NCBI GenBank assembly: GCA_963691705.1
Contig: OY829540.1
Coordinates: 65,024,367-65,088,366, forward strand
Direction of reading: 5' to 3'
DNA from: Viola odorata
Taxonomy: Eukaryota; Streptophyta; Magnoliopsida; Malpighiales; Violaceae
Length of the DNA stretch: 64,000 bases
The position numbers and the translations under genes are program-made. Of the stretch, positions 9,701 through 20,940 are shown in pieces. Within the stretch, counting starts at the first letter, position 1. Each line of letters opens with the position of its first letter. Below the pieces are notes generated by a model. That model had not been told where the DNA came from. It saw only the letters and a program-made list of their open reading frames with translations, and searched no databases.

Positions 9701-12048
9701 GCTTCCACCAAATTCCAGTAGCCCTTGAAGACCAGGAAAAGACTACTTTCACGTGCCCATTCGGGACCTTTGCCTACAGACGCATGCCTTTTGGGCTGTG
9801 CAATGCCCCTACCACATTCCAGAGGTGTATGGTCAGCATCTTTTCAGAATTTGTAGAAGAGTGCATCGAGGTATTCATGGATGACTTCACGGTCTATGGT
9901 AACTCTTTCTCCCAATGCCTCTCTAATTTGAAAAAAATCTTGCAAAGATGTGTGGACACTAACCTTGTGCTTAATTTTAAAAAATGTCATTTCATGGTTG
10001 ATCAAGGTCTTATTTTAGGCCATATTGTGTCCAAAAAGGGCATTGAAGTTGACAAAGCAAAAATCCAGGTTATCGAGACCTTGCCTTACCCCTCGAATAT
10101 TCGAGATGTGCGTTCTTTCCTTGGCCATGCAGGTTTTTACAGGAGGTTTATCAAGGATTTCTCCAAGATAGCACAACCTATGTGTCGGCTACTGCACAAG
10201 GATGTAGAGTTCATCTTTGGCGAGGAGTGCAAAACGGCATTCGAGGCCTTGAAAGCCAAGCTTATTTCTACCCCTATCATTCGAGCCCCCGACTGGGCTC
10301 TTCCATTTGAAATCATGTGTGATGCTAGCAACCAAGCATTAGGAGCTGTTCTAGGATAGAAGAAAGATAAGGAGACTTACGTCATCTATTATGCATCCAA
10401 GTTGCTAGATCCCGCACAACAAAACTACACCACGACGGAGAAAGAGCTTTTGGCCGTTGTCTATGCCCTTGACAAGTTTAGGCAGTACCTCTTGGGTACT
10501 CAAGTGATAGTTTATTCAGACCATTGGGCCCTTCGATGCCTACTCAAGAAAGCGGATGCCAAGCCTAGACTTATTCATTGGATCCTCTTACTCCAAGAAT
10601 TTAATCTAGCAATCAAAGACAAGAAGGGGACGGAGAATTGTGTTGCGGATCACTTGAGTAGACTCCCGAATCAAGAAGATGACTCCCGAGTGACCATCCG
10701 TGAAAATTTTCCAGATGAATATCTATGCCTAGCAGAATCAGCAAGTTTCCCATGGTTCACGGACATTGCTAATTATTGTGCCACCGGTGTCTACCCATTC
10801 GAGGCCTCGAGTGCCCAGCAAAACAGAATCCGGAGGCAAGCAAGGTTCTATGTTTGGGACAGCCCCTACTTGTGGAAATCTTGTTCTGATCAGATCCTTA
10901 GATGTTGTGTCTCGATGGAGGAAGTTCCATCAATCCTTAAGTTCTGTCATTCCACCACCGAAGGAGGGCATTTTGCAGCAAAGAAGACCGCACTCAAGGT
11001 CTTGAATGCCGGTCTATTTTGGCCATCCATCTTCAAAGACAGTTATCTGTTTTGTGCTGCTTGCCCTCGATGCCAAGCCACGGGAAACATAGGGGCAAGG
11101 AATCAAATGCCCTTGAACAGCATCCTAGCTTGCGAAATTTTTGATATTTGGGGTATTGACTTCATGGGTCCCTTCCCAAATTCATTCGGGAACACATATA
11201 TCCTACTTGCAGTAGATTATGTTTCTAAATGGATTGAAGCAAAGGCCACCAAGACGGACGATTCTAGAGCAGTGGCTGACTTCCTCCGGACAAATATTTT
11301 CAACCGATTCGGGACCCCGAGAGCTCTTATCAGCGATCGAGGGACACATTTCTGTAACCGAATGGTCTCCTCTTTACTTAACAAATATGGAGTGACTCAT
11401 CGAGTATCCACGGCTTATCACCCCCAAACTAATGGCCAAGCAGAGGTCTCGAATAGGGAAATTAAAACCATCTTGGAGAAGACCGTCAATCAGTCAAGAA
11501 AGGATTGGAGTCTCAAGTTACGAGATGCATTATGGGCCTATCGAACAACATTCAAGACCCCAATTGGTATGACCCCATATCGGCTAGTTTATGGCAAACC
11601 TTGCCATCTCCCAGTGGAGATCGAACACAAGGCGTTTTGGGCCATTAAGAAAGTCAATTTGGACCTGAACTTGGCAGCCAAAGACCGCCACCTTCAGATT
11701 CAAGAGCTTGAAGAGCTTCGGGGGGATGCTTACGAAAATTCCATGATTTATAAAAACAAGACCAAGGCCCAACACGACAAGCATCTCATCATCAAGACCT
11801 TTACTGTGGGACAGAAAGTCTTATTGTATAACTCCCGTTTGCGTATTTTTTCAGGAAAATTAAAGTCTAAATGGACGGGACCATACAAGATCACCGCCGT
11901 TTTTAACCATGGAGCAATTGAAATTCAGAATATGCTCGATGGCGAGCCATTCAAGGTCAATGGTCACAGGCTGAAACCCTTTTATGAAGGATTCAAGCCC
12001 TCGACCAACGAAGAGATAAGGGTCGAGGACCCTACGCTCGGGACCTAG
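9701..12048 (+). CDS. Element A RT (C-terminal part)-RNase H-integrase, with one in-frame TAG
   Basis: The frame continues the gag-pol of 3206-6401: the split glycine codon is completed at 9701-9702 ([16 protein letters not shown]). The RT catalytic motif is FMDD at 9874-9885. RNase H follows (ALGAVLG at about 10340, then [25 protein letters not shown]). Between them 10357-10359 is TAG where relatives read through with Q. Integrase has an HHCC zinc finger ([10 protein letters not shown] to CAACPRCQA), then [18 protein letters not shown] and the E in [10 protein letters not shown], and a C-terminal KSKWTGPYK module. The joined gag-pol would be 1848 codons, in the usual size range for Athila. 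The single TAG and element D inactivate it. Confidence 0.9.
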
Positions 12049-12664
12049 AATCCAGAAGTGTTGTCTAGGCCTAGACATTAATTCAAGGCTAAGTGTGGGG
12101 AAAACCCATGGTTTCTCAAAAACCACTCCTTATCCCTTACTTTATTTTATTTCCTTCAGATTGCGGATTCCTAGTCCACTCAGCTTTTTAAATTTCTTTT
12201 TCCTGCTTTTTGTGTTACCTAGGTGCGTTTTAAATTTTGTCTTGTCCCCTTTGCCTCTTTCTTTATTTAATTGCTTTTTCTACTTTCCCTTTCTTTTAAA
12301 TTCTTGTCTCCTCCTTTTTATTCCCCCAATTAATTCCTTTTGTATTTATTCCCTTTTGTTTTATTAAATACTAGCAATAACTCACCTCTTCCCTTCTTTT
12401 CCGCAGGCGTGCGTTTGCATGGGTCTTTGCAACCTCTTCCGACGTGCCACGTGGCAGTCAAGGGCTAATTTTAAAATTCAAAAAAATAATAAAAAAATAA
12501 AAATAATAAATCAATTCCCCTTTTCTTTCCATGTTTCCATTTTCACCATTAATCCCAGCTGTTTCACTCACCCACAACCGTTCCCCTTTCAACTTCCATC
12601 CGAAAAAATCAATTCAAATAATTCCTTTTTTTTCAAATTAATTCCATCTCTCCTCTTCTCTCTC
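12049..12664 (+). other. Element A spacer between integrase and third ORF
   Basis: This is a pyrimidine-rich, non-coding stretch. It begins with an 'aagtgtggggaaaa' motif (about 12090) that resembles the element's PPT. It contains 'cttttccgcag' ending about 12407, a plausible splice acceptor before the third ORF. The open frame upstream of the chosen ATG is K/N/F/P-rich and probably untranslated. Confidence 0.6.
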
Positions 12665-14641
12665 ATGGCACCCACAAACCTAAACATAAACCTAAACAAC
12701 AAACCAGCCACTTCTCACTCATCTACCCCTCACTCTACCAAATCCCAGCCGTCTCACCCTGCACAAACAACCAACCATCCACCACCATCTCCGACCGCAT
12801 CTGCCCTCTTTGGCTCGGAATCTGAGAGTCCATCATCACGACCTACAATGACCAGATCCGGCAAGGTCTCTCGCAAATCTCCGACCACCACTGCCGGCAG
12901 TAAGAAGAAGAAGACTCCTCCGGCCAAGGTTCCCATCAACGAAACACCCCTTGAGGTAGAGCCGCTTGCTTATGGACCTCGCCCGGGAGATGCAAGGCCA
13001 GAATATCAAGTCCCACCGGAGTCCGACGAGGATAGGGTGGATGAAGGTGAGACCAGTTCAAGTCTCCAAGAGGCCCGGCGAGTTGAGAAGGTAAATGAAA
13101 CTGAATTCCCATTTGACTCTAACGCTGAACAGTCTGAAGGGGAGGAGAGTGTAGATGCTACTGTTGACCAGGAGACAGAAGAGGTTGGGAAAGATGATGA
13201 AGAAGTTGTAGAAGTTGGTGCCCCTAAGCAACCCAGCCCTAAGAAAGGCAGAGGAAAGACTCCAGCGAAGGGAGGCAAGTCGGCTTCCAAAACTCCGGCA
13301 AAGACGCCCGCGAAAACGGCCTCTAAAGCTCCGGCGAAGACCCCTGCTTCCAAGAAGAGAAAAACCCCAGCGACCTCAAAAGGCAAGGAAAAAGAGGAGA
13401 CCCCCCGAAAATCTCAGAGAGCTGATTCTGAGGAATCTCTTGAGACCCCCTCTCCCGCATCCGCTTCGGGACCCCAAAGTCACCAACGGGTATCCACTAT
13501 CCTCAGTACCCTTAATGATTTTATTCAGTTTCCTGATAAGTTTTCAATGGATAGGGTTCAACTGTTGAATGAAAAGGGAGTAGCCCAATGTGCTAGGTTA
13601 GACTTGGATTTTTATGATAAGATGGGAGTTGGATCTAGGATTCGGGAGTTGTTTAGAGGAATTGGTTGGGAGAGCCTGTTTTTAATGTCACAAACTATTT
13701 ATTTTGAGCTAACCCTTGAGTTCTTCACAAGCTTTTGGTATAATCCCTATCTGTTCAAACCCAAGGGAAAGCAGGGTCCGGATCTTGCTGCCAAAAAGTG
13801 CATCAACTTTCGGTTGGCTGGAAAATGGCATCACCCATCGATCAACGACTTCAATGTTTTCCTCCGTTTTATCCGCCGTGATGAAATAGACGGAGATCAG
13901 TACCAGCAGGCCTTGACAGCTGTTCCGGCTAACTTTGATAACCACAAAGCCCTCCAAGAGCTCTCAGGCAACCCCAATGCAAAGTTTGATTGTCGCCAAA
14001 CAAAGGCCCACGAAATTCGGGACCCCGTGCTGAGAATCATGCAGCGTTTCCTCTCCATCACTTTTGCTGGGAAGTTCGGGACATCTGGTCAGTTAGCTCA
14101 GACTGAACTTTTCCTTTTATGGGCTATGAGCAAGAACATCAGAGTCAACCTAGGCTACTGGATAGCCTCCTCCGCCCATAATGTCTCGAGTGCCCCCCAG
14201 GGTCGTTCTCCTGTCCTCGGGTCTCTCATCACAGATCTCTTCCTTCGGATTTGCTCCGCCGCGCCTCAAGACGTCGGCTTACACCCACATCCTGAATCCT
14301 TCAAAGTCCTCGGTCTCAAATCCTTGGATTCCATGGGTTTCCTTTGTGTAATTGATGGAGTCTTAAGTTTTCATGCAGATAATAAAGGGAAGATTGAGGG
14401 GAAATTCAGCTATCCAGATCTTTCGAGGCCCCGAGTCCAGACTCGCCCTCCCGAATCTTCTGCCCAGACTCGTGCCCCCGAATCTTCTGCCCAGGCGACT
14501 ACCCCTGCTGCTCCCGAGCAAATACCTCCTACTGGAGATGTCCCGAGCCTACTCACTACCATCCTCGACACCAACCGTGCCATCCTAAAGGAACTTCAAG
14601 CTCTCACTCTCGTGGTTGCTCAGCGCCATCCTCCAACTTGA
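12665..14641 (+). CDS. Element A third ORF (Athila-type, env position), function unknown
   Basis: The frame encodes about 658 residues from the ATG at 12665; it is open further upstream to 12419, but that part looks like leader. Residues 1-280 are low complexity: Ser/Pro/Thr-rich, then acidic (about 95-195), then a Lys/Pro/Ala-rich stretch of 'KTPAKT'-like repeats resembling linker-histone tails. Residues about 280-600 are globular, with FYDKMGVGSRIRELFRGIGWESL and later a conserved-looking LFLLWAMSKN segment. This matches the style of the plant-transposon ORFs found in Athila elements. I see no signal peptide or clear membrane anchor, so calling it an envelope protein is not supported. It may be translated from a spliced RNA. 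Confidence 0.8.
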   Translation: MAPTNLNINLNNKPATSHSSTPHSTKSQPSHPAQTTNHPPPSPTASALFGSESESPSSRPTMTRSGKVSRKSPTTTAGSKKKKTPPAKVPINETPLEVEPLAYGPRPGDARPEYQVPPESDEDRVDEGETSSSLQEARRVEKVNETEFPFDSNAEQSEGEESVDATVDQETEEVGKDDEEVVEVGAPKQPSPKKGRGKTPAKGGKSASKTPAKTPAKTASKAPAKTPASKKRKTPATSKGKEKEETPRKSQRADSEESLETPSPASASGPQSHQRVSTILSTLNDFIQFPDKFSMDRVQLLNEKGVAQCARLDLDFYDKMGVGSRIRELFRGIGWESLFLMSQTIYFELTLEFFTSFWYNPYLFKPKGKQGPDLAAKKCINFRLAGKWHHPSINDFNVFLRFIRRDEIDGDQYQQALTAVPANFDNHKALQELSGNPNAKFDCRQTKAHEIRDPVLRIMQRFLSITFAGKFGTSGQLAQTELFLLWAMSKNIRVNLGYWIASSAHNVSSAPQGRSPVLGSLITDLFLRICSAAPQDVGLHPHPESFKVLGLKSLDSMGFLCVIDGVLSFHADNKGKIEGKFSYPDLSRPRVQTRPPESSAQTRAPESSAQATTPAAPEQIPPTGDVPSLLTTILDTNRAILKELQALTLVVAQRHPPT

Positions 14642-16196
14642 TCCCGAGCAGTTTCACCAATCGCCCCTGCGTGGGCTGAATAAAACTATCTCTTTTAAAT
14701 TCCTTTAAGACAATTGTTTTAATTATCTTAGTTTGAACTGCTTTTGAACTGCTCCTTTCCCACATTGAGGGCAATGTGTAGCCTAAGTGTGGGGAGGGTT
14801 TTTAAGTGCTTTGTTATTTTTAATTAGCATTATTATCATCCTTTTAGCTTTATTTATTTAGTCTGATTTGTTTTCATTTCTTTTCCTTTCTGCCTTTTAT
14901 CGTCAAGCACTGTCCTGCCCTTAACTACCCATGTTGGACACACACCTGACTTTGTGCACATAGAATGATATGCTGTCTGTATTCAAGGTCTCGAATGATT
15001 CATTTTATGCCTGATATGCCTTTTTTTTTCTGCTTCAAGACCTTGAAACCAGTAGTCAATAAATTACACCTTGTGAGCATTTTTGAGTGAATGCATGACT
15101 TGGTACTAGCTGATTTTGCATGATATCCATGGGTATAGACATTATAAGACATAGAAAAGCAGCAAAAAGATTTAGTCTTTGCATCAAATTGTTCTCTCTA
15201 TTTTTTTATGTTCTGTTTCATTCGAGCCCCCAAATCCCCTCTTTTCCCTCCATTCTAACCATTTGAATTTTCTCTGATCTTTCTCTTGGCAGGTGAGCAG
15301 TGTTGTTAAGAGCACCATCGAGGGCTAGACTAGAAAAATGAAGCAACAAAAGCTAAGTGAAGGGATCCCCCAAAAAGACCCCGAATGCTTATACAAAAAC
15401 CAAGGGCAGAGCAAAACGATCACTTACCATCCACAGCAAAATACAAGTGTGGGGAAGTGAAGTCAGCCCCCGAAGGACAAGGTTTCAATCCTCAAACAAT
15501 CCTTCTCTCTCTCTCATTTAAAAAAAAAAAGAAAAAAAAATAGATAAACAGAAATATAAATAAAAGAGAGAGAGAAGAGAACAAAATCTGAGAAAGAAGT
15601 AGAGGAAATCAGCAGCCAACGCCCAATCAAGGTCCCGAGCGCAGTAAACAAAGATCCCCCTTGAAGAGAAGAATCTACTCTAGCTTTCGCCCTTAGCAAC
15701 ATTGTCTCACCATCTTGATTCTTTCCTGCCAAGGGAGCATTCCAGGTTTGAGTTGGTTAACAACCTCCTCATTTCATTTCCTTTCTCTCCCCCTTCTCCA
15801 TTTTATTTCTTCTCATTGTGTTCCATCTTATCATTTCCTTTCCCTGCTTTTCCTTCTTGCCCCTGATGCGAGGTCTTTTGATTGCTAGATTGCCTATGCG
15901 TGTGTCTAATGTACTCGGATCGATTTGCAAACTCGATTTTATGCTACGTTTTATGTATTTTGAGTGTAAACACCTAGCCCACGAGTGTGAGTGCAAACAC
16001 TGATTCATTTGAGGACTACTAGTTAATAGGCTGATGTGGAAGAGTCTTTTCTCAAGGGTCGTTATCCTTTTGATTTGATGCAGGTGTATTCAGGCAGAAT
16101 CTGTCTTCATTCGGGACTCCCGAATGCATTTTAAGCATGTTTTTCTATGTATTTTGTGAATGCTCGAGGGCGAGCATTGGGCAGTGTGGGGATATT
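14642..16196 (+). other. Element A 3' untranslated region, with polypurine tract at its end
   Basis: This is 1.55 kb without a supported gene. It contains two more 'aagtgtgggga' motifs (about 14785 and 15442), an A-rich/GA-rich block at 15518-15580, and CT-rich stretches. It ends in CAGTGTGGGGATATT (16182-16196), directly before the 3' LTR, which I take as the PPT. The short frames on both strands are simple-sequence artefacts. Confidence 0.8.
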
Positions 16197-18139
16197 TGAT
16201 AGAGTGTATTTTTGCATGATTTTTCCTCCATTATTCCATTGATCTAGGGCATGATTCTGCTAATTTACCTTTGTTTTCATTACTATTGCAGATTTAGGCC
16301 TAAAATGGGAGTTTATGCAAAAGCATGCGTTTTTGGAGCATTTTGTGCAGATTTGAGCTTCAAGGTCCCGAACCGAGGTCCCGAGTACAAATCGGCTCTT
16401 GACCGATTTGGACAAACGGCTCCTGTCCGATTTGGCACAATCGGCTCTTGACCGATTTGACACAAACGGTCTTGTCCGATTCAGACGAAGTAGCCCTTTG
16501 CCGATCCGATTCAGCAAGGCCCCAGAGATCCGAAACAGCACCCTGCCGATTTGGCACAAACGGCCGAGGTCCCGAAGAGGATTCGGGCCCCCGAAGACAT
16601 GCTGAGCAATTCCTGGGCAGTCCGCCATGAATCCGCGCGCCAAACATTATTTAATTCTCGGTGCTATTATTTAATTCTCAGTGCTCTTATTGTCCCCTAG
16701 GCGTGCAAGACAGCTTTCCCTTCTTTCCACCATGTTCCCTCCATTGGTTGACTCAAGGAATATCTTGAAGACTCCATAAAGTAATGAATTAGATTAGTTT
16801 AATCCTTAGTGCTCCACTTGTAATCCTTAGTGCTCCACTTGTATTCCTTAGTGCTCAACTTTCCCGTCTTCCCAACTTCGTGTCCCCTCTTCTCCTTGGC
16901 TGAAGATATTCTCTTTTGTCGTTCGAGGAAAGGAGGAGGAAGCTGGTCGGTATCCTTGCTTTAAAAGGAAGGAAGAGAATAATTTTAGGTCAAGTTTTGG
17001 ATAGAGAATTTTCCGGATAGAAAGGATATTTTCTTAGATAGTTTTTCTTAGACTTCTCTCTAGCTTTCCCTCTCTTTAGTTCTTGTTAGCTCCTCACTCC
17101 TTGCCGCTGATCTTGAACAGATCCGGTTTTGTAAACAAGTGTTCTTCCTTTAAATCTTGTAATTTAATTATTATGCCTCTTATGAATATTGTTTATTTTC
17201 GTTCAAGAATGAGTAGCTAAATCTTTAACTCTTAGCAAAGGGTGATTCAAGGGTTGCAAGGGCAGATTTGAGGTCTAAGTGTGTTTAATATATTCTTGAT
17301 GATATATTTAATTACTTATCATTTTAATTATTATTTCACATGGAATGTTTAAAGGCTTGATCAACTGATTTATGTTTTGTGTGAATGTTGCCATCTTTGT
17401 GATGAATACGGAAGGAAAATTACATGAACTAGTAGGTACATATTTAGTCTTGATTGCGTTGAAGTAGTCTTGAATTGATAGGGTGAGTAGTTGATTGGTT
17501 CGAGGTCACGAGCCTAACAAACTGAGGGACCTTTAGGACCAGCTGTGTCTTTTCTTATCTTTATGGACAATTTGAGTATTGCCCTCCCGCATTCGTGCCT
17601 GGAGGGATGGCAAAGTTTCAAGACTACCTCATATGTGGAAACGGGGGGTAGTTTCTCTTAAGAGAAAAGTAGGAGATATCCGAGAAATCTGGTCTCCATG
17701 TCACTTCTATAACGTCTCGAATAGAATAATTTTGTGCTGATGATAATCGGGCCCCCGAATGCAACCCAAGGACACCTATTGCTAAGATCATCTCTCTCTG
17801 ATTTTCCGTACCTATTACACTCTCTGCTTTATTAATCTTGACTTGTTCATTAATCTGCTTTCTTTCACTATTTGGGACCCCGAATTGACAACTCAAAGTC
17901 TCGCATTACTGTTTTCTTAGCTAAAACTGTTAGCTCCCGAATCTCTCTTGACTGACTTGTTCCAGCCAAGCAAACCCCCCCTGATTGTTACTTTTCATGC
18001 TTATATCCTGTGATTTCATTCAAGACCATAAATCAATCTCTCACAATCCCCGTGTTCGACCCTGACTACCACTGTACACATTATCTATTATGCACATCCA
18101 TTTTCAGGCACTATAAATCATCATTTGATTCGACGATCA
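16197..18139 (+). repeat. Element A 3' LTR (1943 bp)
   Basis: It has the same length and ends as 1208-3150, with about 5 substitutions. It is followed by TAAAG (18140-18144), the mutated right copy of the TSD. Confidence 0.95.
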
Positions 18140-18879
18140 TAAAGTCGCCAAACTGTCGCACCCCCCCTTTCGGATTTTATCCTAATGCGCCGCGGGTTTG
18201 GGACGAGAGGTGGGATGAAATCAGACTCATCTCACATGATGCAATGAATTCGCCACCCTAATTTATTTCTAGGTTTAGGGAACCTATTTGTCATGCATAA
18301 AAAATAAAAAGCTAAGGCAAAGTGGGTCTGAACCCGAGAACAGCGGTTCGGGGTCGTATTACGGACTCGGGAAGGTGTTAGGCACCCGAGTCTCATCCTA
18401 AAAAGGTTACCGGAGAGAGAGGTATTTAATTATGCTTGAAAAATAAGAAGTTCTAATTTAATAATCATGCCCAACGGATAAATTTTAACAATTCTAAATA
18501 GTCATGCATACGAGCGTAAAAAGCGTGAAATAAATAAGAGTAAGAAACGTTTACTTGTGGAGGGATATCGGGCGGATATACCCTTTTTGGACGAAGTTGT
18601 GAGGCGTACTTGTGAAGGGCATTGATTGATTTGCCCTACAAAGTCGAGATTATTAGTTCAGAAAAAAGTAGATAAATATTTAATGACTTGTTGCGAGTGA
18701 AATAATTAATTTTAACGATTAAATGCGAGCGGAATAATTATTTAAATATTCTAAAGCGTGCAAAAATAATTAGTTAAATAGTACAAGTATTCAAATAATC
18801 GGTATCAAAATTATTGCACGCACGCAAGTGAAATAAGTATTTTTGACGATTAAACGTAAGCAGAATAATTAAACATGCA

Positions 18880-19260
18880 AAAGCATACAAAAATAAATAA
18901 ACATGCGAACATACGAAAATAATAATTAAACATGCAACCATACGAAAATAAATAAGCAGGCGAACATACGAAAATAATAATTAAACATGCAAGTATACGA
19001 AAATAAATAAACAGTACAAGCATGCGAAAATTAAATAAACAGTACAAGCATACGAAAATATGAAAAATAAACAATGCGGGCGCGGAAGTAAATAAACAGT
19101 ACAAGTGTGCGAAAAATAAATAAACAGTACAAGTGCGGAAAAATAAATAAACAGTACAAGTACGCAGAAATAGTGCGCGTGCGGAAAATAAATAAACAGT
19201 GCAAGCATGCGAAAATTTAAATAAATAGTACAAGCATACGAAAGATTGGTACGAAGAAAT
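18880..19260. repeat. Tandem array in LTR H ('aaataaacagtacaagcatgcg' type)
   Basis: Units of about 28-32 bp built from 'aaaataaataaacagtacaa' and 'gcatacgaaa' repeat about ten times with drift. Open frames on the minus strand here (rich in C, Y, L, F) are translations of the array and not genes. Confidence 0.75.
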
Positions 19261-19730
19261 GAATAAATACGACAAACTTGGGTTCGGCCAACTGGGCCGA
19301 GGAATGGGCCCACGGGCTGGACTAAACCCAGCCCACTTCTTCTGCACTTGGGCGCACGCCCAAGCATTTCCTTGCTGGGCCTGAGCAGGCCCAACTTCCT
19401 TTCCTTCTCTTGGTGGGTCGTTGCCCAACCCCTCTATTTTTCCTTTTTTTTTCCTTTGGTCAACGCAGCTTCACTTTCTTCTCTTCTTCTCTATTTTCTT
19501 TCCCTTTTCTTTTCTTTCCTTGCCGTAGACCTTCCCCTTCTCTCTCTTTCCCGTTATTTTATTTTCTTCTTTCCTTCTTCTTTGGTTTGGATTAAATAGT
19601 GACTGGGTGGACTTGGATTATGGCTGGGCGGCGAGATGTTGGCAGCGACGGTTGGGTGGTGATGGGATGATTTGGCCGCAGCGGTGATTGTGGCGGAATG
19701 GGGTATTGATGGGACGATTGAGGCGGCGGT

Positions 19731-19922
19731 TGTGACACTGCTGGATTGCGGCGGATTGAGGCGGTGGCGTGGCTTGATTGCGTCTGATTTCGGCCATGGC
19801 ACTGCTGGATTGCGGCGTATTGAGGCGGTGGCGCGGCTTGATTGCATCTGATTTCGGCTGTGGCACTGCTGGATTGCGGCGGATTGAGGCGGTGGCGCGG
19901 CTTGGGATGGCCGATTTCGGTT
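19731..19922. repeat. 64 bp tandem repeat, three copies, in LTR H
   Basis: The unit starts 'cactgctggattgcggcg' and continues 'attgaggcggtggcgcggct'. It occurs at about 19731, 19799 and 19863. The third copy diverges at its end. It is GC-rich compared with the flanks. Confidence 0.75.
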
Positions 19923-20450
19923 TGGCAAGGATTGGGTGTGGTGAAGGTGCGGTGTGGCTGGTTTGCTCCGGCGATGGCGTGGCTTGGTTGCGGCCGATTG
20001 GGTTTGGATTGATTAATTTAATTTTTTTTGATTGGGCGTTTGGTTTGATAACTGGATGGATTTAATTTGGTAATTGGTTGGGTTTAATTTGGTAGGGGAG
20101 AGGTTTGGAGGGCTGAATTGAAATCGATTTTGTTTGATTTTGGATTGGCAGGAGATTTTGGATTCTTGGTAGGGATGGATGATTGGGCAGAAGCTTCATT
20201 AATAATTGAGAAGAGGAAGAGTGTGAATTGGTGCCTCCATCCCCCCCCCCCCCCCCCCGTTTGATTGAGAAAATAGGAGAGTATTTATAGGGGGGAAATG
20301 GAGATTGAACCGGATGAGGGAGTAGAGATAATGATGATCATGGTTAGAGGTAGGCTTGGAAAATGGAGAGGGTGAGGCTCGAGGAGATTTGGCAGTGAGG
20401 GATGGATGAGTTGAGAGGAAGTAGGTTTTTTTGAAAAATGGAGATGGAGA

Positions 20451-20940
20451 TGTTGAACAAAGGTGGTGAAAATTAACAAAGTTAATAATTACTTGAAAGG
20501 AGATACGAGCTACTAAAGCTGAACTTTTATTTAATGGAAGTAAGGAAACTACAAATGGGATACAAACACACTCACTAAATTTTATTCTGAACACACACAC
20601 TCACTTGCTCTCTCTCGGTTGGAACTAATTGCTTTGTTCCACTAGATACATTACAACTATGGCCTAACATAAATATATATAGGTATTACAATTCTCTTAG
20701 TCTAGTATGGTGATGAGATGACAACTAACTTGGCTCCACAAAATTGAGAAATTGGTGCAGCCAATTTGGCAATAATACCATGCGCCTCTCTGCTGTCGAC
20801 CTCTTTTCTCAAGTCATCCTTTGCTGCTAAAATTTCCAATCCGAGGAAAATGTTGCTCCCATCCCCTTTTTGACTAATTTCACTTATTAATTTATTACTA
20901 ATAGATAATAGTAATAATTAATTGGTGTTGTATTTTATCA
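20451..20940 (-). repeat. Element C 3' LTR (490 bp)
   Basis: On the minus strand it starts TGATAAAATAC and ends GTTCAACA. A TATA-rich block is at 20668-20682. The seven differences from 41823-42312 include gtt/gct near 20482, tct/ttt near 20702 and cta/cga near 20909. Confidence 0.95.

Larger units (their letters stand above)
1208..18139 (+). mobile_element. Element A: Athila-type Ty3/gypsy LTR retrotransposon, 16.9 kb, with nested element D
   Basis: Two 1943 bp LTRs (1208-3150, 16197-18139) start TG, end CA and differ at about 5 positions. The 5 bp flanks are TGAAG (1203-1207) and TAAAG (18140-18144), one substitution apart. The undisturbed target is deducible from B's homologous PBS and confirms TGAAG as the original. 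The order is LTR, PBS complementary to tRNA-Asp, gag, protease, RT, RNase H, integrase, an extra 3' ORF, PPT, LTR. The DLGA-type protease, Athila-type gag, tRNA-Asp PBS and extra ORF place it in the Athila lineage. About 3.3 kb of its length is element D. One in-frame stop (10357) breaks pol. Confidence 0.95.
18154..20450 (-). repeat. Element H 5' LTR, inner portion (split by element C)
   Basis: Read on the minus strand it ends ...TGCGACA directly before the PBS, like B's LTR end. The segment 18310-18420 is the reverse complement of B's conserved block around 24190-24310, including the blocks 'cttcccgag' and 'gcctaacacc'. It continues at 42313-42791, so H's LTR was about 2771 bp after one GGAGA is removed. 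It holds a TATA-like box on the minus strand (TATAAATAC at about 20281-20289), an 18-base poly-C run at 20241-20258, and two tandem arrays. Confidence 0.88.

Noticed and set aside
12419..12664. Upstream extension of element A's third ORF
   Set aside because: The 82 residues are translations of A-rich and pyrimidine-rich leader; the ATG at 12665 follows a typical leader and starts a protein-like composition.
12665..14641. Calling the third ORF of A an envelope gene
   Set aside because: No signal peptide, fusion peptide or C-terminal membrane anchor visible; position alone is not enough.
18850..19428. Long minus-strand frames over 18850-19428
   Set aside because: They translate the LTR H tandem array (repeated CTVYLF), with no homology to proteins.
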